A DNA stretch of 64,000 bases. Origin: Promethearchaeota archaeon. GTDB lineage: Archaea; Asgardarchaeota; Lokiarchaeia; Sigyniarchaeales; SOKP01. The position numbers were made by a program, and so were the translations under genes. The DNA is taken from contig JAHPZE010000008.1 of assembly GCA_019058365.1 (NCBI GenBank), positions 1-64,000 of the forward strand, written 5' to 3'. The notes beneath the pieces are model-generated. The model saw only the letters and a list, made by a program, of their open reading frames with translations, searched no databases and had not been told where the DNA came from. This document shows, piece after piece, positions 1-9,431 of the stretch (its first letter is position 1; each line of letters starts with the position of its first letter).

Positions 1-200
1 TATATAAAAAGTCAATGTTCAATAGGATTTAGAGATCTACTTCCTTTGGTACTGTCTTTATTTTATTCCACACTATATAAAATGCATTTTTAAAGTAAAT
101 AAGTTATAAATTAATAAACATAAATATAACCAGATTATATTAATTTTTAAAGTATAAGTGATAATATTTCTAAAATACTGTTGAAATTAAAATAAAAAAA
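1..200. other. AT-rich non-coding leader at window edge
   Basis: No supported gene lies in these bases. They are very AT-rich and presumably hold the promoter of the LRR gene that starts at 201. I see no clear ribosome binding site in front of that ATG. Confidence 0.4.
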
Positions 201-1934
201 ATGGCAATTTCAGAAAATGAAATAGATGCATTGGAGATATTAAAAAATCAAATAGGAGAATCGATATTAGAAATTTCTAAAATAGAACGCTACTCACTTG
301 GATATTATGCAGAAAATGGGCATATTACTGGTTTAAGTTTATATTCCTGTGGTTTATCAGAAATACCAAAAGAAATTGGACTATTTTCTTCGCTTAAAGA
401 GTTATATTTTAGAGGTAATAATTTAAGCTCGGTAGCTGAAGAATTATTTTCTCTCCTTCGTCTTGAGATTTTAGATTTAAGTGAAAATCATTTAGTAGAA
501 TTACCAGACTTAATTAGTTTACTTTCTTCACTTAGAGAACTACATTTAGAGACGAATCAATTAATAATTTTACCTGAAACAATTGGCTCTCTCACATCTT
601 TGGAAATTTTAGATTTAAGTGAAAATAAGTTAAAAAATATCCCAAATTCAATTGGTCAGATGCAAAAATTAAAAACTTTAGATTTAAGCGGCAATAGAAT
701 TGTGGAATTACCTACAACCATAGGAATGCTGAATTCTTTGGAAATTCTTTTTCTAGGAAACAATAAATTAATTAAGCTTCCCGATTCAATTACCCAACTA
801 ACTTCACTTAAAAGATTAAATTTAAGAAATAATAAAATAACTCATCTTCCCGAAGCAATAGGTAATCTTTCATCATTAACATCTCTTTTTTTAAAGGGAA
901 ATAATTTGGATAAATTACCAAAATCTATAGGGGAATTACAAAATTTAATTTACCTAGGTTTAACTTCAAATCATTTAACTCATCTTCCCGAGAATATCGG
1001 CTCAATATTTTCTCTTGAAAATCTCAGTGTCTCAAGTAATAAGTTAGTTAAACTTCCTGATTCAATAGGTTCTCTTAAATCATTATTAAGGCTTGAGATA
1101 TCTGATAATAATTTAAATATGATACCAGAATCGATTGGTAGGCTTTCATCGCTTAAAATATTACGATGCGGGCGTAATAATTTAATAAATATTCCAGATT
1201 CAATTGGTAATCTTAGAACACTTGAAACATTAAAGCTTAATATTAATAAACTAATAGAATTACCTAATTCAATTGGATTTTTAAAATCTCTAAAAGAATT
1301 AAATTTATATGATAATCAATTAGAGAATTTGCCAGAAAGTATTGGATCTCTCTCTTCTCTTGAAATATTGGATCTAAGTAAGAACCAATTAAAAAATCTT
1401 CCAGAATCAATAGGTTCATTAACATCACTCTTAGAATTAGATCTTTCAACAAATAAGCTAGAAGTGATCCCACAAACGATTGGTTCACTTCCTATACTAA
1501 AAACCCTAATCCTTGGTTTTAATAAATTAAAAATGATTCCTAAATCGTTAGGTTTCCTTACAACACTCGAAGTGTTGGATTTAGGGAAAAACATGTTAAT
1601 TTCAATTCCAGAAACAATAGGTTCTCTTACGTCTCTTAAACATCTATACTTATATTATAACGAATTGGAAATGATTCCGGAATCAGTTGGTTCATTAAAA
1701 TCTTTAAAATATTTATATTTAGGCAATAATAAATTATCAAATCTTCCTGAATCTATAGGAAGACTTAAAACTTTAAAATATCTTTTTCTACGATCTAACT
1801 ATTTGACTGAATTACCAGAGTCACTAGAATCATTACGTTTTCTTCAATATTTAAATATCGAAAAGAATAATCTGAAAGGATATTTAGATTTTTTACATAA
1901 ATTAGAACTTAGAGGGATCAAAATCCTTAAGTAA
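201..1934 (+). CDS. SHOC2/Ras-suppressor-type leucine-rich-repeat protein
   Basis: This 577-residue protein is almost entirely leucine-rich repeats with a 23-residue period (LPESIGSLTSLEILDLSENK and variants), about 22 repeats from roughly residue 41 to 560. The conserved LP-x-SIG segment places it in the class that includes plant intracellular Ras-group LRR proteins and animal SHOC2. The first ~40 residues form a non-repeat cap, and the last ~20 end in a basic helix. There is no signal peptide or membrane segment, so I infer a cytosolic protein-binding scaffold; the partner is unknown. The ATG at 201 opens the cap directly. The repeats are unequal enough to be old rather than a recent expansion. 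Family is confident, function is not. Confidence 0.9.
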   Translation: MAISENEIDALEILKNQIGESILEISKIERYSLGYYAENGHITGLSLYSCGLSEIPKEIGLFSSLKELYFRGNNLSSVAEELFSLLRLEILDLSENHLVELPDLISLLSSLRELHLETNQLIILPETIGSLTSLEILDLSENKLKNIPNSIGQMQKLKTLDLSGNRIVELPTTIGMLNSLEILFLGNNKLIKLPDSITQLTSLKRLNLRNNKITHLPEAIGNLSSLTSLFLKGNNLDKLPKSIGELQNLIYLGLTSNHLTHLPENIGSIFSLENLSVSSNKLVKLPDSIGSLKSLLRLEISDNNLNMIPESIGRLSSLKILRCGRNNLINIPDSIGNLRTLETLKLNINKLIELPNSIGFLKSLKELNLYDNQLENLPESIGSLSSLEILDLSKNQLKNLPESIGSLTSLLELDLSTNKLEVIPQTIGSLPILKTLILGFNKLKMIPKSLGFLTTLEVLDLGKNMLISIPETIGSLTSLKHLYLYYNELEMIPESVGSLKSLKYLYLGNNKLSNLPESIGRLKTLKYLFLRSNYLTELPESLESLRFLQYLNIEKNNLKGYLDFLHKLELRGIKILK

Positions 1935-2074
1935 TTCTTTCTTTTAAAAATCGTTCTTTTTGTTCTATCAAAAAAGCTTCTCAATCTATAAGAAATCAAC
2001 CTATGAAATTTGTTTTAGTAAGTAGCAACTATAAAATAATATGATTTATATATTAAACGGAGTTAGATAAAACT

Positions 2075-4102
2075 ATGGATATTTCTAAAGCTATGAAAAT
2101 CAAATTACCAGATGAGTTGCCACATTATCCTAAATTCATTGATACTATAAGAAGAGCACCATCTAGAGGTTATAATTTAACTCAAGATCAAACAAAATTA
2201 GCTCTAAAAAATGCGTTAAGATATATACCTCCTCACCTCCATGATGAATTAGCAACTGAATTCTTAGAGGAATTAGTATCGAGAGGAAGAATATATGGGT
2301 ATAGATATAGACCTGAAGGAAATATTAAAGCAAAATCAATTTATGAATATAATGGAAAAATTATTGAAGGAAAAGCTCTACAAGTAATGATTGATAATAA
2401 TCTTGATTTTGATGTTGCCCTTTATCCATATGAATTAACAACATATGGTGAAACTGGGCAAGTTTTTCAAAATTGGATGCAATATCGATTAGTAAAAATG
2501 TATTTAGAACAATTAACTGAAAATCAAACACTAGTTTTAGCATCTGGCCATCCAGTTGGGCTTTTCCCTACCCCATCTAATACTCCAAGAGTAGTCTCTA
2601 CAAATGGATTAATGGTTGGCATGTTCGACAATCAAGACGATTTTGCTACAGCTGCAGCTTTGGGTGTAACTAATTATGGACAAATGACCGCAGGGGGATG
2701 GATGTATATAGGGCCTCAAGGAATTATTCACGGGACATATATTACCTTGTTAAATGCAGGAAGATTATATCTCAACATTCCACAGGATAAAGATTTAAAA
2801 GGAGTTTTATATATCTCATCTGGACTTGGTGGAATGAGCGGAGCACAAGCAAAAGCGATTGAAATTGCTGGAGGAATTGGAGTTATTGCAGAAGTTGATG
2901 AATCAAGAATTAAGACTAGGTATGAACAAGGATGGGTTTCCCGAATTTCTGATGATCTAAGAGAAATTTTTGAATGGGTCGATAATGCTAGAAAAACAAA
3001 AAGACCTTTATCTATAGCATACAATGGAAATATCGTTGATTTATGGAAATATGTTGTCGAAAATGGTATTAAAGTAGAATTGGCTTCGGATCAAACTTCT
3101 TGTCATGCGGTTTATGATGGAGGGTATACTCCATTTCAACTTAGTTTTAAAGAAGGTAGAGAGTTAATAAAAACTAACATTCAAGGATTTAAGCAATTAG
3201 TTGATGAATCATTGAAAGAACAATTTGAATTGATAAAAATTATGACAAAAAGAGGTACCTATTTCTGGGATTATGGTAATTCTTTTATGAAGGCTGTTTT
3301 TGATGCCGGAGTAGATGAAATTGCTAAAATTAAGAATAATCCTGCCGAAGGATTTATTTTTCCATCTTATGTGGAAGATATAATGGGACCTATATGTTTT
3401 GATTATGGTTATGGACCATTTAGATGGGTATGTCTTTCTGGAAGAGATCAGGATTTAGATAAAACTGATCAAGTCGCAATGAATTCTATTAATCCAGAAA
3501 GGAGTGCTCAAGATAGAGATAACTATATATGGATAAAAGATGCAAAAAAGAATAATTTAGTAGTGGGTACAAAAGCCAGAATATTATACGCAGATGCTAA
3601 AGAAAGAATAGATATTGCTTTAAAATTTAATGAATTAGTTAGGAAAGGAGAAATCGGGCCAATAATGTTAGGTAGAGATCATCATGATGTTTCTGGAACA
3701 GATTCTCCTTTTAGAGAAACGTCAAATATTAGAGACGGAAGTAATATAATGGCAGAAATGGCAGTTCATTGTTTTACTGGTAATGCAATTCGTGGTATGA
3801 CATACGTAGTTTTATCAAATGGAGGTGGGGTTGGTATTGGAAAATGTTTTAATGGAGGTTTTGGATTAGTTTTAGATGGTTCTGAAAAAGTTGATAAAAT
3901 TATCAAATCAGCTATAGAATGGGATGTAATGGGAGGTATAGCAAGAAGAAGCTGGGCTAGAAACAGTAATGCTTTTGAGACGGCTTATACTTGGAATATC
4001 GAAAATGAAAATAGAGGACATTTAACATTGCCTTTTATAGCAGATGATAAAGATTTAGATAATATTATTGGTAATTATTTAAAAAACTCAAATAAAAAAT
4101 AA
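2075..4102 (+). CDS. hutU: Urocanate hydratase (urocanase), long form
   Basis: Second enzyme of histidine breakdown: urocanate plus water gives imidazolonepropionate, using tightly bound NAD+. Family signatures are visible: a glycine-rich NAD-binding segment (SSGLGGMSGAQAKA), YNGNIVDLWKY, DQTSCHAVYDGGYTP, and the C-terminal GPICFDYGYGPFRWVCLSG region. At 675 residues it matches the long urocanases (animal UROC1 is about 676) rather than the ~555-residue form of Pseudomonas or Bacillus. The ATG at 2075 follows a GGAG-like box and a TATA-like tttatata about 30 bases upstream. It begins the hut cluster, with hutH starting 87 bases downstream. Function is confident; its origin (transfer or ancestral) cannot be judged here. 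Confidence 0.96.
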   Translation: MDISKAMKIKLPDELPHYPKFIDTIRRAPSRGYNLTQDQTKLALKNALRYIPPHLHDELATEFLEELVSRGRIYGYRYRPEGNIKAKSIYEYNGKIIEGKALQVMIDNNLDFDVALYPYELTTYGETGQVFQNWMQYRLVKMYLEQLTENQTLVLASGHPVGLFPTPSNTPRVVSTNGLMVGMFDNQDDFATAAALGVTNYGQMTAGGWMYIGPQGIIHGTYITLLNAGRLYLNIPQDKDLKGVLYISSGLGGMSGAQAKAIEIAGGIGVIAEVDESRIKTRYEQGWVSRISDDLREIFEWVDNARKTKRPLSIAYNGNIVDLWKYVVENGIKVELASDQTSCHAVYDGGYTPFQLSFKEGRELIKTNIQGFKQLVDESLKEQFELIKIMTKRGTYFWDYGNSFMKAVFDAGVDEIAKIKNNPAEGFIFPSYVEDIMGPICFDYGYGPFRWVCLSGRDQDLDKTDQVAMNSINPERSAQDRDNYIWIKDAKKNNLVVGTKARILYADAKERIDIALKFNELVRKGEIGPIMLGRDHHDVSGTDSPFRETSNIRDGSNIMAEMAVHCFTGNAIRGMTYVVLSNGGGVGIGKCFNGGFGLVLDGSEKVDKIIKSAIEWDVMGGIARRSWARNSNAFETAYTWNIENENRGHLTLPFIADDKDLDNIIGNYLKNSNKK

Positions 4103-4189
4103 ATCGATTTAAATTGTTTAAAAAATTTAAATGGAAGAATGTCTAACTTTTAGATTAGTCTAATAATTATAGTCAGAAAGTGAATCATA

Positions 4190-5695
4190 ATGAACAATAA
4201 TTTTAGATATGGAGTGGATAAATTAACCGTAGGAAAAGCTTTAGAAATATCAAGAGGTTCTATTAAAGCTATTCTAACTGAAGAGGTAAAAGAACGAATT
4301 CTTCAAAATTACAAGGCTGTTCAATCAATTGCTAATGGAGAAAAATTAGTTTATAGTATTAATACAGGATTTGGGCCTCTATGTAGAACTAGGATATCAA
4401 AAGAAGAAACAGGAAAATTACAGGAAAATCTTCTTAAAAGCCATAGTGTAGGTGTTGGATCACCTATAGAATCTGAAATATCAAAACTGATGTTAATACT
4501 AAAAGTTCATGCATTATGTATGGGATATTCTGGAATTTCTCTTAAAGTAGTAGAAAGAATTTGTTGGCATATTAATAATAATTTTATCCCATTAGTTCCT
4601 AAGCAGGGTTCAGTTGGTGCATCTGGAGATTTAGCACCATTAGCTCATTTATTTTTACCATTAATTGGATTAGGATTTTTAACCCAAGATAGCAAAAATT
4701 ATACACCAACCGAGAAAATATTAACCGAACGAAAGATGAATCCTCTAAAGCTTCACGCAAAGGAGGGTTTAGCTTTAATTAATGGCACACAATTTATTTC
4801 CGCATATGGGGTAAAAATATCCGAAAAATTTTCAAATTGTCTAGATCATGCTGATCTTATTAGTGCTTTAACGCTTGAGGGTTATTTAGGTTCACCTCAA
4901 CCTTTTGTAGAGAAATTGATACAATTACGACCCCATAGGGGAGCAATAATAGTTGCAAATAGAATTAGAAAATTTCTGGAGAATTCTCAATTTGTTGAGT
5001 CTCACAAAGATTGTGAACGTGTTCAAGACCCTTATTCTATTAGATGTATCCCACAAGTCCATGGGGCTTCTAGAGATGCTTTATTGCATTTGAATGAAAA
5101 ATTAGAATGTGAGCTTAATTCTATTACAGATAATCCGATTATTTTTAGTGAACAGGAATCCTATAGTGGGGGCAACTTTCATGGACAACCTCTTGCTCTT
5201 CCTTTAGATTATATATGCTTAGCAGCATCAGAACTGGGTAATATATCTGATCGACGAATTTTCTTATTACTAGAAGGAAAATGGGGGTTACCTTCAAATT
5301 TAATTGAGAAGGCAGGTTTGAACTCAGGATTTATGATGACACAGTATACATCAGCAGCTTTAGTTAGTGAAAATAAATCATTTTGCTTTCCAGCAAGTGC
5401 AGATAGTATTCCTACAGGAGGAGGACAAGAAGATCATGTAAGTATGGCTCCCATAAGTGCAAGAAAAGCTTTTAAAATATTAAATAATCTAGAAAAAATA
5501 CTTGCAATTGAACTTTTATGTGCTGCTCAAGCATTTGATTTTAGGAGACCATTGAAATCTAGCATAATTCTAGAAGAATGTCATAAATACATACGAAATC
5601 GAATACCTCATATCAATGAAGATACTATTTTATCCGAATATATTAACTCCGCATTAGATATAATCAAAAGTAATGAATTATTAAAAATCTCGTAA
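4190..5695 (+). CDS. hutH: Histidine ammonia-lyase
   Basis: Removes ammonia from L-histidine to give trans-urocanate, the first step of the pathway. The autocatalytic MIO cofactor arises from Ala-Ser-Gly in GSVGASGDLAPL, here residues 144-146. Other family marks are NTGFGPL near residue 60, INGTQ near 200, SITDNPI and GNFHGQP near 320-335, and QEDHVSM near 415. Length (501) is normal for HAL. Phenylalanine or tyrosine ammonia-lyase are related alternatives, but its place between hutU and hutI supports histidine. It sits on the same strand with hutI starting 13 bases after its stop, so one transcript is likely. Confidence 0.96.
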   Translation: MNNNFRYGVDKLTVGKALEISRGSIKAILTEEVKERILQNYKAVQSIANGEKLVYSINTGFGPLCRTRISKEETGKLQENLLKSHSVGVGSPIESEISKLMLILKVHALCMGYSGISLKVVERICWHINNNFIPLVPKQGSVGASGDLAPLAHLFLPLIGLGFLTQDSKNYTPTEKILTERKMNPLKLHAKEGLALINGTQFISAYGVKISEKFSNCLDHADLISALTLEGYLGSPQPFVEKLIQLRPHRGAIIVANRIRKFLENSQFVESHKDCERVQDPYSIRCIPQVHGASRDALLHLNEKLECELNSITDNPIIFSEQESYSGGNFHGQPLALPLDYICLAASELGNISDRRIFLLLEGKWGLPSNLIEKAGLNSGFMMTQYTSAALVSENKSFCFPASADSIPTGGGQEDHVSMAPISARKAFKILNNLEKILAIELLCAAQAFDFRRPLKSSIILEECHKYIRNRIPHINEDTILSEYINSALDIIKSNELLKIS

Positions 5696-5708
5696 AAAAT
5701 TTAAGAGA

Positions 5709-7034
5709 TTGATCAAGCTGTTTGTAACATCAACATATTCAAAAAAAGAAGTTTTTACTAGTGTTGATCCAGATTTAGTTGTATACAACTGTAATGAACT
5801 TGTTACTATGAACTCAAAATATGGCGCTCCAAGATTATACGGAGATATGTCCAAATTAGCAATTATTAATGATGGAGCAGTCGCAATTAAGGATGATAGA
5901 ATTATTTTTATAGGTACAACTGATGAATTAATATCAAAATTTGAATTTGGGAAAATCTCTATCAAGATAGATGCCACAAATAAGCTGGTTACTCCCGGAT
6001 TTATCGATCCGCATACTCACATTATTTTTGATGGTACACGAGAAAATGAATTATCAATGAAACTTGAGGGGAAGACATATATTGACATTTTAAAAGCGGG
6101 AGGAGGAATTTTAAAGACTGTTCACAAAACTAGACAAGCACCATTAGAAAAATTAGTTGAAAATGGTAAGAAAATCTTAGATAGAATGATGTTATACGGG
6201 ACAACTACAGTAGAGACGAAATCTGGTTATGGCTTAACTACTGAAAGTGAAATTAAACAATTAAGAGCTATAAAAATTTTAAATAAACAACACCCATTAG
6301 ATATAATTCCAACCTTTCTGGGAGCACACACAATACCTCCGGAATATAAAGATAAAAGTGATGACTATGTTAGACTAATTATCTCAGAAATGATTCCTAA
6401 AATTGCGAAAGAAAATCTTGCTGAATATTGTGATGTTTTTTGTGAAGAAGGGATTTTTACAAGAAAACAAACAAAAAAAGTATTGAAAACAGCTATTAGA
6501 TACGGTTTAAAACCTCAGATTCACATTGATGAGATTGTGGATACAAATGGTGCATTATTGGCTTCTGAAATAAAGGCAATTCAAACAGGCCATTTACTTA
6601 AATCTAATGATGAAGGTTTAAAAGCTATGGCAGAAACGGGAGTTATCGCTACACTCTTGCCAGGAACACCATTTTGTTTAATGTTAGATGACTATGCACC
6701 TGCAAGAAAAATGATAGAATTAGGAATACCTATTGCTCTAGCAACTGATCTTAATCCAAATTGCTGGACAGAATCAATGCAAATGATAATTGCTTTAGCT
6801 TGCTATCATATGAAGCTCTCACCGGCAGAAGCACTCACAGCAGCAACTATTAATAGCGCGTGTGCAGTTCAAAGACAAGATGAGATTGGGAGTCTTGAAA
6901 TTGGAAAAAAAGCAGATTTAATAGTTTTTGATGTACCTAATCACCAATTCTTACCTTATCATTTTGGCGTAAACTTAGCATTAAAAGTAATAAAAAATGG
7001 AAAAATAGTAGTTGATAACGATTTCTCAACTTAA
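5709..7034 (+). CDS. hutI: Imidazolonepropionase
   Basis: Amidohydrolase that opens imidazolonepropionate to N-formimino-L-glutamate, the third histidine-degradation step. Metal ligands are visible in order: PHTHIIF near residue 100, GAHTIPPEY near 205, QIHIDEI near 275, and TDLNPN near 350. The 441-residue length is slightly long for the family because about 20 extra residues precede the usual composite beta domain. The start used is TTG at 5709; no ATG lies in frame before the conserved core, and the coding frame is open back into hutH, so the exact start is uncertain. The next gene ends 5 bases away on the opposite strand. Confidence 0.95.
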   Translation: MIKLFVTSTYSKKEVFTSVDPDLVVYNCNELVTMNSKYGAPRLYGDMSKLAIINDGAVAIKDDRIIFIGTTDELISKFEFGKISIKIDATNKLVTPGFIDPHTHIIFDGTRENELSMKLEGKTYIDILKAGGGILKTVHKTRQAPLEKLVENGKKILDRMMLYGTTTVETKSGYGLTTESEIKQLRAIKILNKQHPLDIIPTFLGAHTIPPEYKDKSDDYVRLIISEMIPKIAKENLAEYCDVFCEEGIFTRKQTKKVLKTAIRYGLKPQIHIDEIVDTNGALLASEIKAIQTGHLLKSNDEGLKAMAETGVIATLLPGTPFCLMLDDYAPARKMIELGIPIALATDLNPNCWTESMQMIIALACYHMKLSPAEALTAATINSACAVQRQDEIGSLEIGKKADLIVFDVPNHQFLPYHFGVNLALKVIKNGKIVVDNDFST

Positions 7035-7038
7035 TTTC

Positions 7039-7956
7039 TTAAAAATCAAAATAATATTCTAATAAATGTTTTTCTTCTAGTTTATCAGGTTTATCAAGTT
7101 GCAAGTAATATTCTAATGAGTTCAGAACCGCACCTAGTGGCAATACACCTACTAACTCAGAACCTATTATTGATACTCCATATCGAGCAGCCTCTATCTT
7201 TACTAATTCCATTTGTCTATATAATGGAGTTTTTCTATAATTTATATTTGAAATTCCGACTTGTACATAATCTCGATTTGCCAGTTCTGTACCCATCGCT
7301 TTTATATTTACCAGTCCACCAGAATGTAAATGAATACACTTGGCAACTTTTCTCGCAATTGCAACATCTTTAGTATCTAAATTAATATTAAAGCTTATTA
7401 ATGGATTTCTTGCTCCAGTTACTAATGCACCAGCTGTAGGATGAAACTCAGATGGACCAAAATCAGGTTGTCGTTCTGGATCCGTTTTGATAGCGTCTTT
7501 AAGTTTTTCATATTCTCCCTTACGAATATTATCAATATTTTTTCTCTCCATTTTCCGAGCAGATTCTTCATAAAGGTACACGGGTATTCCTTCTTTTGCC
7601 ATGGTTTCAGCAAACTTTACTGATAATTCTATACATTCTTCCATTGTAACATTTTGCGCTGGTACAAAAGGAACTACATCAACAGCACCAATTCGAGGAT
7701 GTTGGCCTTTATGTGCATTCATATCAATTAATTCAATCGCTTTTTTAGCAGCATCGATATTTGCCTTTAAAACAGCTTCAGGAGTTCCAACAAAAGTGAT
7801 GACCGCTCTATTATAATCAGAATCATATTCAACATCTACAATACGAGTATTAGGGGTATTTTTTATCTCAGAAACAATTAAATCAATTTTTTCACTGTTC
7901 TGACCTTCACTATAATTAGGAATCGACTCAACAATTTTCTTTTTACCTTTTTCCAT
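7039..7956 (-). CDS. ftcD: Glutamate formiminotransferase
   Basis: Transfers the formimino group from N-formimino-L-glutamate to tetrahydrofolate, releasing glutamate. The opening VESIPNYSEGQN and the GQHPRIGAVDVVPFVPA block around residue 85 (with the family's active-site histidine) are characteristic. Length 305 matches the stand-alone transferase; the cyclodeaminase domain fused in animal FTCD is absent. It lies tail to tail with hutI, 5 bases apart, so it is transcribed separately yet completes the same pathway. The enzyme implies a folate-type C1 carrier; whether this organism uses tetrahydrofolate or tetrahydromethanopterin cannot be read from the window. No hutG or hutF is present, consistent with this route. 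Confidence 0.93.
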   Translation of the reverse strand: MEKGKKKIVESIPNYSEGQNSEKIDLIVSEIKNTPNTRIVDVEYDSDYNRAVITFVGTPEAVLKANIDAAKKAIELIDMNAHKGQHPRIGAVDVVPFVPAQNVTMEECIELSVKFAETMAKEGIPVYLYEESARKMERKNIDNIRKGEYEKLKDAIKTDPERQPDFGPSEFHPTAGALVTGARNPLISFNINLDTKDVAIARKVAKCIHLHSGGLVNIKAMGTELANRDYVQVGISNINYRKTPLYRQMELVKIEAARYGVSIIGSELVGVLPLGAVLNSLEYYLQLDKPDKLEEKHLLEYYFDF

Positions 7957-8008
7957 AAAAAAAACCTATATTAAATAATGAGTTCTTATTTGAAATAATA
8001 TGAACAAA

Positions 8009-9271
8009 TCATAATGAATATTTCTTTTTATAATATGTTTTGTCAGTAAATACATAAACCTTATCTTTTCCATTTCCAATGACGTTATCATTTACTTCAA
8101 GTTCAACAATAACTTTTTTCTTTTTCATGCCTCTTGGGGATTTATTAACCCTTTTTTCTTGATACATAATTTTTTCAACTTTTTGATGAATATAAGTGTC
8201 TGTATCTTTACCCATAATGATTATATCGTCATTTATCGAGATATATCCATTATCCAGCGAAACTGATGCAAGATTAGGTTTTTTTTCGTATTTTTCAACC
8301 TGTCCGATTCTTATATATCTATAATGAGATAAATTTGTTGGTGATTTATGTTGATGATCCTTTTCGGTCATTCTGTTAAAATAAAAACCAGAAGTAAACC
8401 CTCTATTATAAACTTTCTTTAATTCTGTAACCCATTGTCCTACTTTCTTTTTAGTGAATGTATCGTTATAATACGCTTCTATAGCATCTCGGTATATTTT
8501 AGAAACGATCTCTACATAATGTGGATGACGCATTCTTCCCTCTATTTTAAAGCTATCGATTCCTGCTTCAATTAATTGAGGGATATAAGCTATAGTGCAT
8601 AAATCTCTTGAATTCATGAATCTTATTCCATCATAAATATACTCATTGCCTGATTCTTCACGAACCCACCATTTTCTTCTACAAGGTTGCTCACAATTTC
8701 CTCTGTTGGCTGATTTATCAGCAGTTCCACAAATATCTTGAGAAAAATAACATCTTCCACTAATCGATGTACACATTGCTCCATGAATAAACACTTCAAC
8801 TTTTGTTTTTGTTAGATTTCGTTTAATTTCTTTAATCTTTTCTAGTGATAACTCCCTAGCTAAAATAATTCGCTCAGCACCTAGTTCTTCATAAAATCTA
8901 GCTGATAAAGAGTTAGATACATTACATTGAGTAGAAATATGAAAGAGGATTCCAAACTCTTTAGCAATTTGAATTACTGCTAAATCATGTACAATTACGG
9001 CATCAATCCCAGCTTCCTTCCCATTTTCGATAGTGTCCCTAACATCTTTTATTTCATTATCATATATTAAAATATTTGTCGCTAAATATGCTTTCAAATT
9101 GTTATCATGACAATAATCGATGATCTTGGGTAAATCATTTAAAGCAATATTATCAGATCTCATCCGCATATTGAATCTTTCAACACCAAAGTAAATAGAA
9201 TCTGCATATTTTGAAGCTGCTTTTATTGCCTTAAAGTTTTTCGCGGGTGCTAATAACTCTACTTTTTTCAA
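8009..9271 (-). CDS. U32 peptidase-family protein (TrhP/YegQ-like)
   Basis: Member of the U32 family, whose characterised relatives are mostly RNA or quinone hydroxylation enzymes (TrhP, RlhA, UbiU) rather than proven proteases. The family signature EVFIHGAMCTSISGRCYFS falls near residue 160, followed by GNCEQPCRRKW; these four cysteines fit the iron-sulfur cluster ligands of the family. The TIM-barrel start ELLAPAKNFKAIKAA and the GIDSFKIEGRMRHPHYVE block are also typical. A C-terminal beta domain follows from about residue 330. The start is TTG at 9271 (LKKVELLAP). TrhP-like tRNA hydroxylation is the likeliest role, by family only. Confidence 0.88.
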   Translation of the reverse strand: MKKVELLAPAKNFKAIKAASKYADSIYFGVERFNMRMRSDNIALNDLPKIIDYCHDNNLKAYLATNILIYDNEIKDVRDTIENGKEAGIDAVIVHDLAVIQIAKEFGILFHISTQCNVSNSLSARFYEELGAERIILARELSLEKIKEIKRNLTKTKVEVFIHGAMCTSISGRCYFSQDICGTADKSANRGNCEQPCRRKWWVREESGNEYIYDGIRFMNSRDLCTIAYIPQLIEAGIDSFKIEGRMRHPHYVEIVSKIYRDAIEAYYNDTFTKKKVGQWVTELKKVYNRGFTSGFYFNRMTEKDHQHKSPTNLSHYRYIRIGQVEKYEKKPNLASVSLDNGYISINDDIIIMGKDTDTYIHQKVEKIMYQEKRVNKSPRGMKKKKVIVELEVNDNVIGNGKDKVYVFTDKTYYKKKYSL

Positions 9272-9431
9272 GATTTTTTCTAATAATTTTAGTGAATATG
9301 ATACTCTTTAATAGAAGTTAAAAATAATACTAAGATAAAATTTGGTTTAATTAATTTAGATCCTATTAATTCTTATGACTTTATATATTATAAAACTTTA
9401 AGATTAAAAAAAAATTTCAGATTTTAATCTT

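Noticed and set aside
1264..1594. Antisense open frames of 74 and 92 codons inside the first LRR gene
   Set aside because: They overlap the strongly coding LRR frame; the openness follows from its codon bias and repeat structure.
7116..7816. Plus-strand open frames of 60-85 codons across the formiminotransferase gene
   Set aside because: They lie opposite a well-matched full-length enzyme and encode no recognisable protein.
8613..8620. TTCATGAA inside the U32 family gene (also at 47392-47399 and 50148-50155 inside genes)
   Set aside because: These lie within coding sequence; the frequency is near what base composition would give, so they are background for the operator hypothesis.
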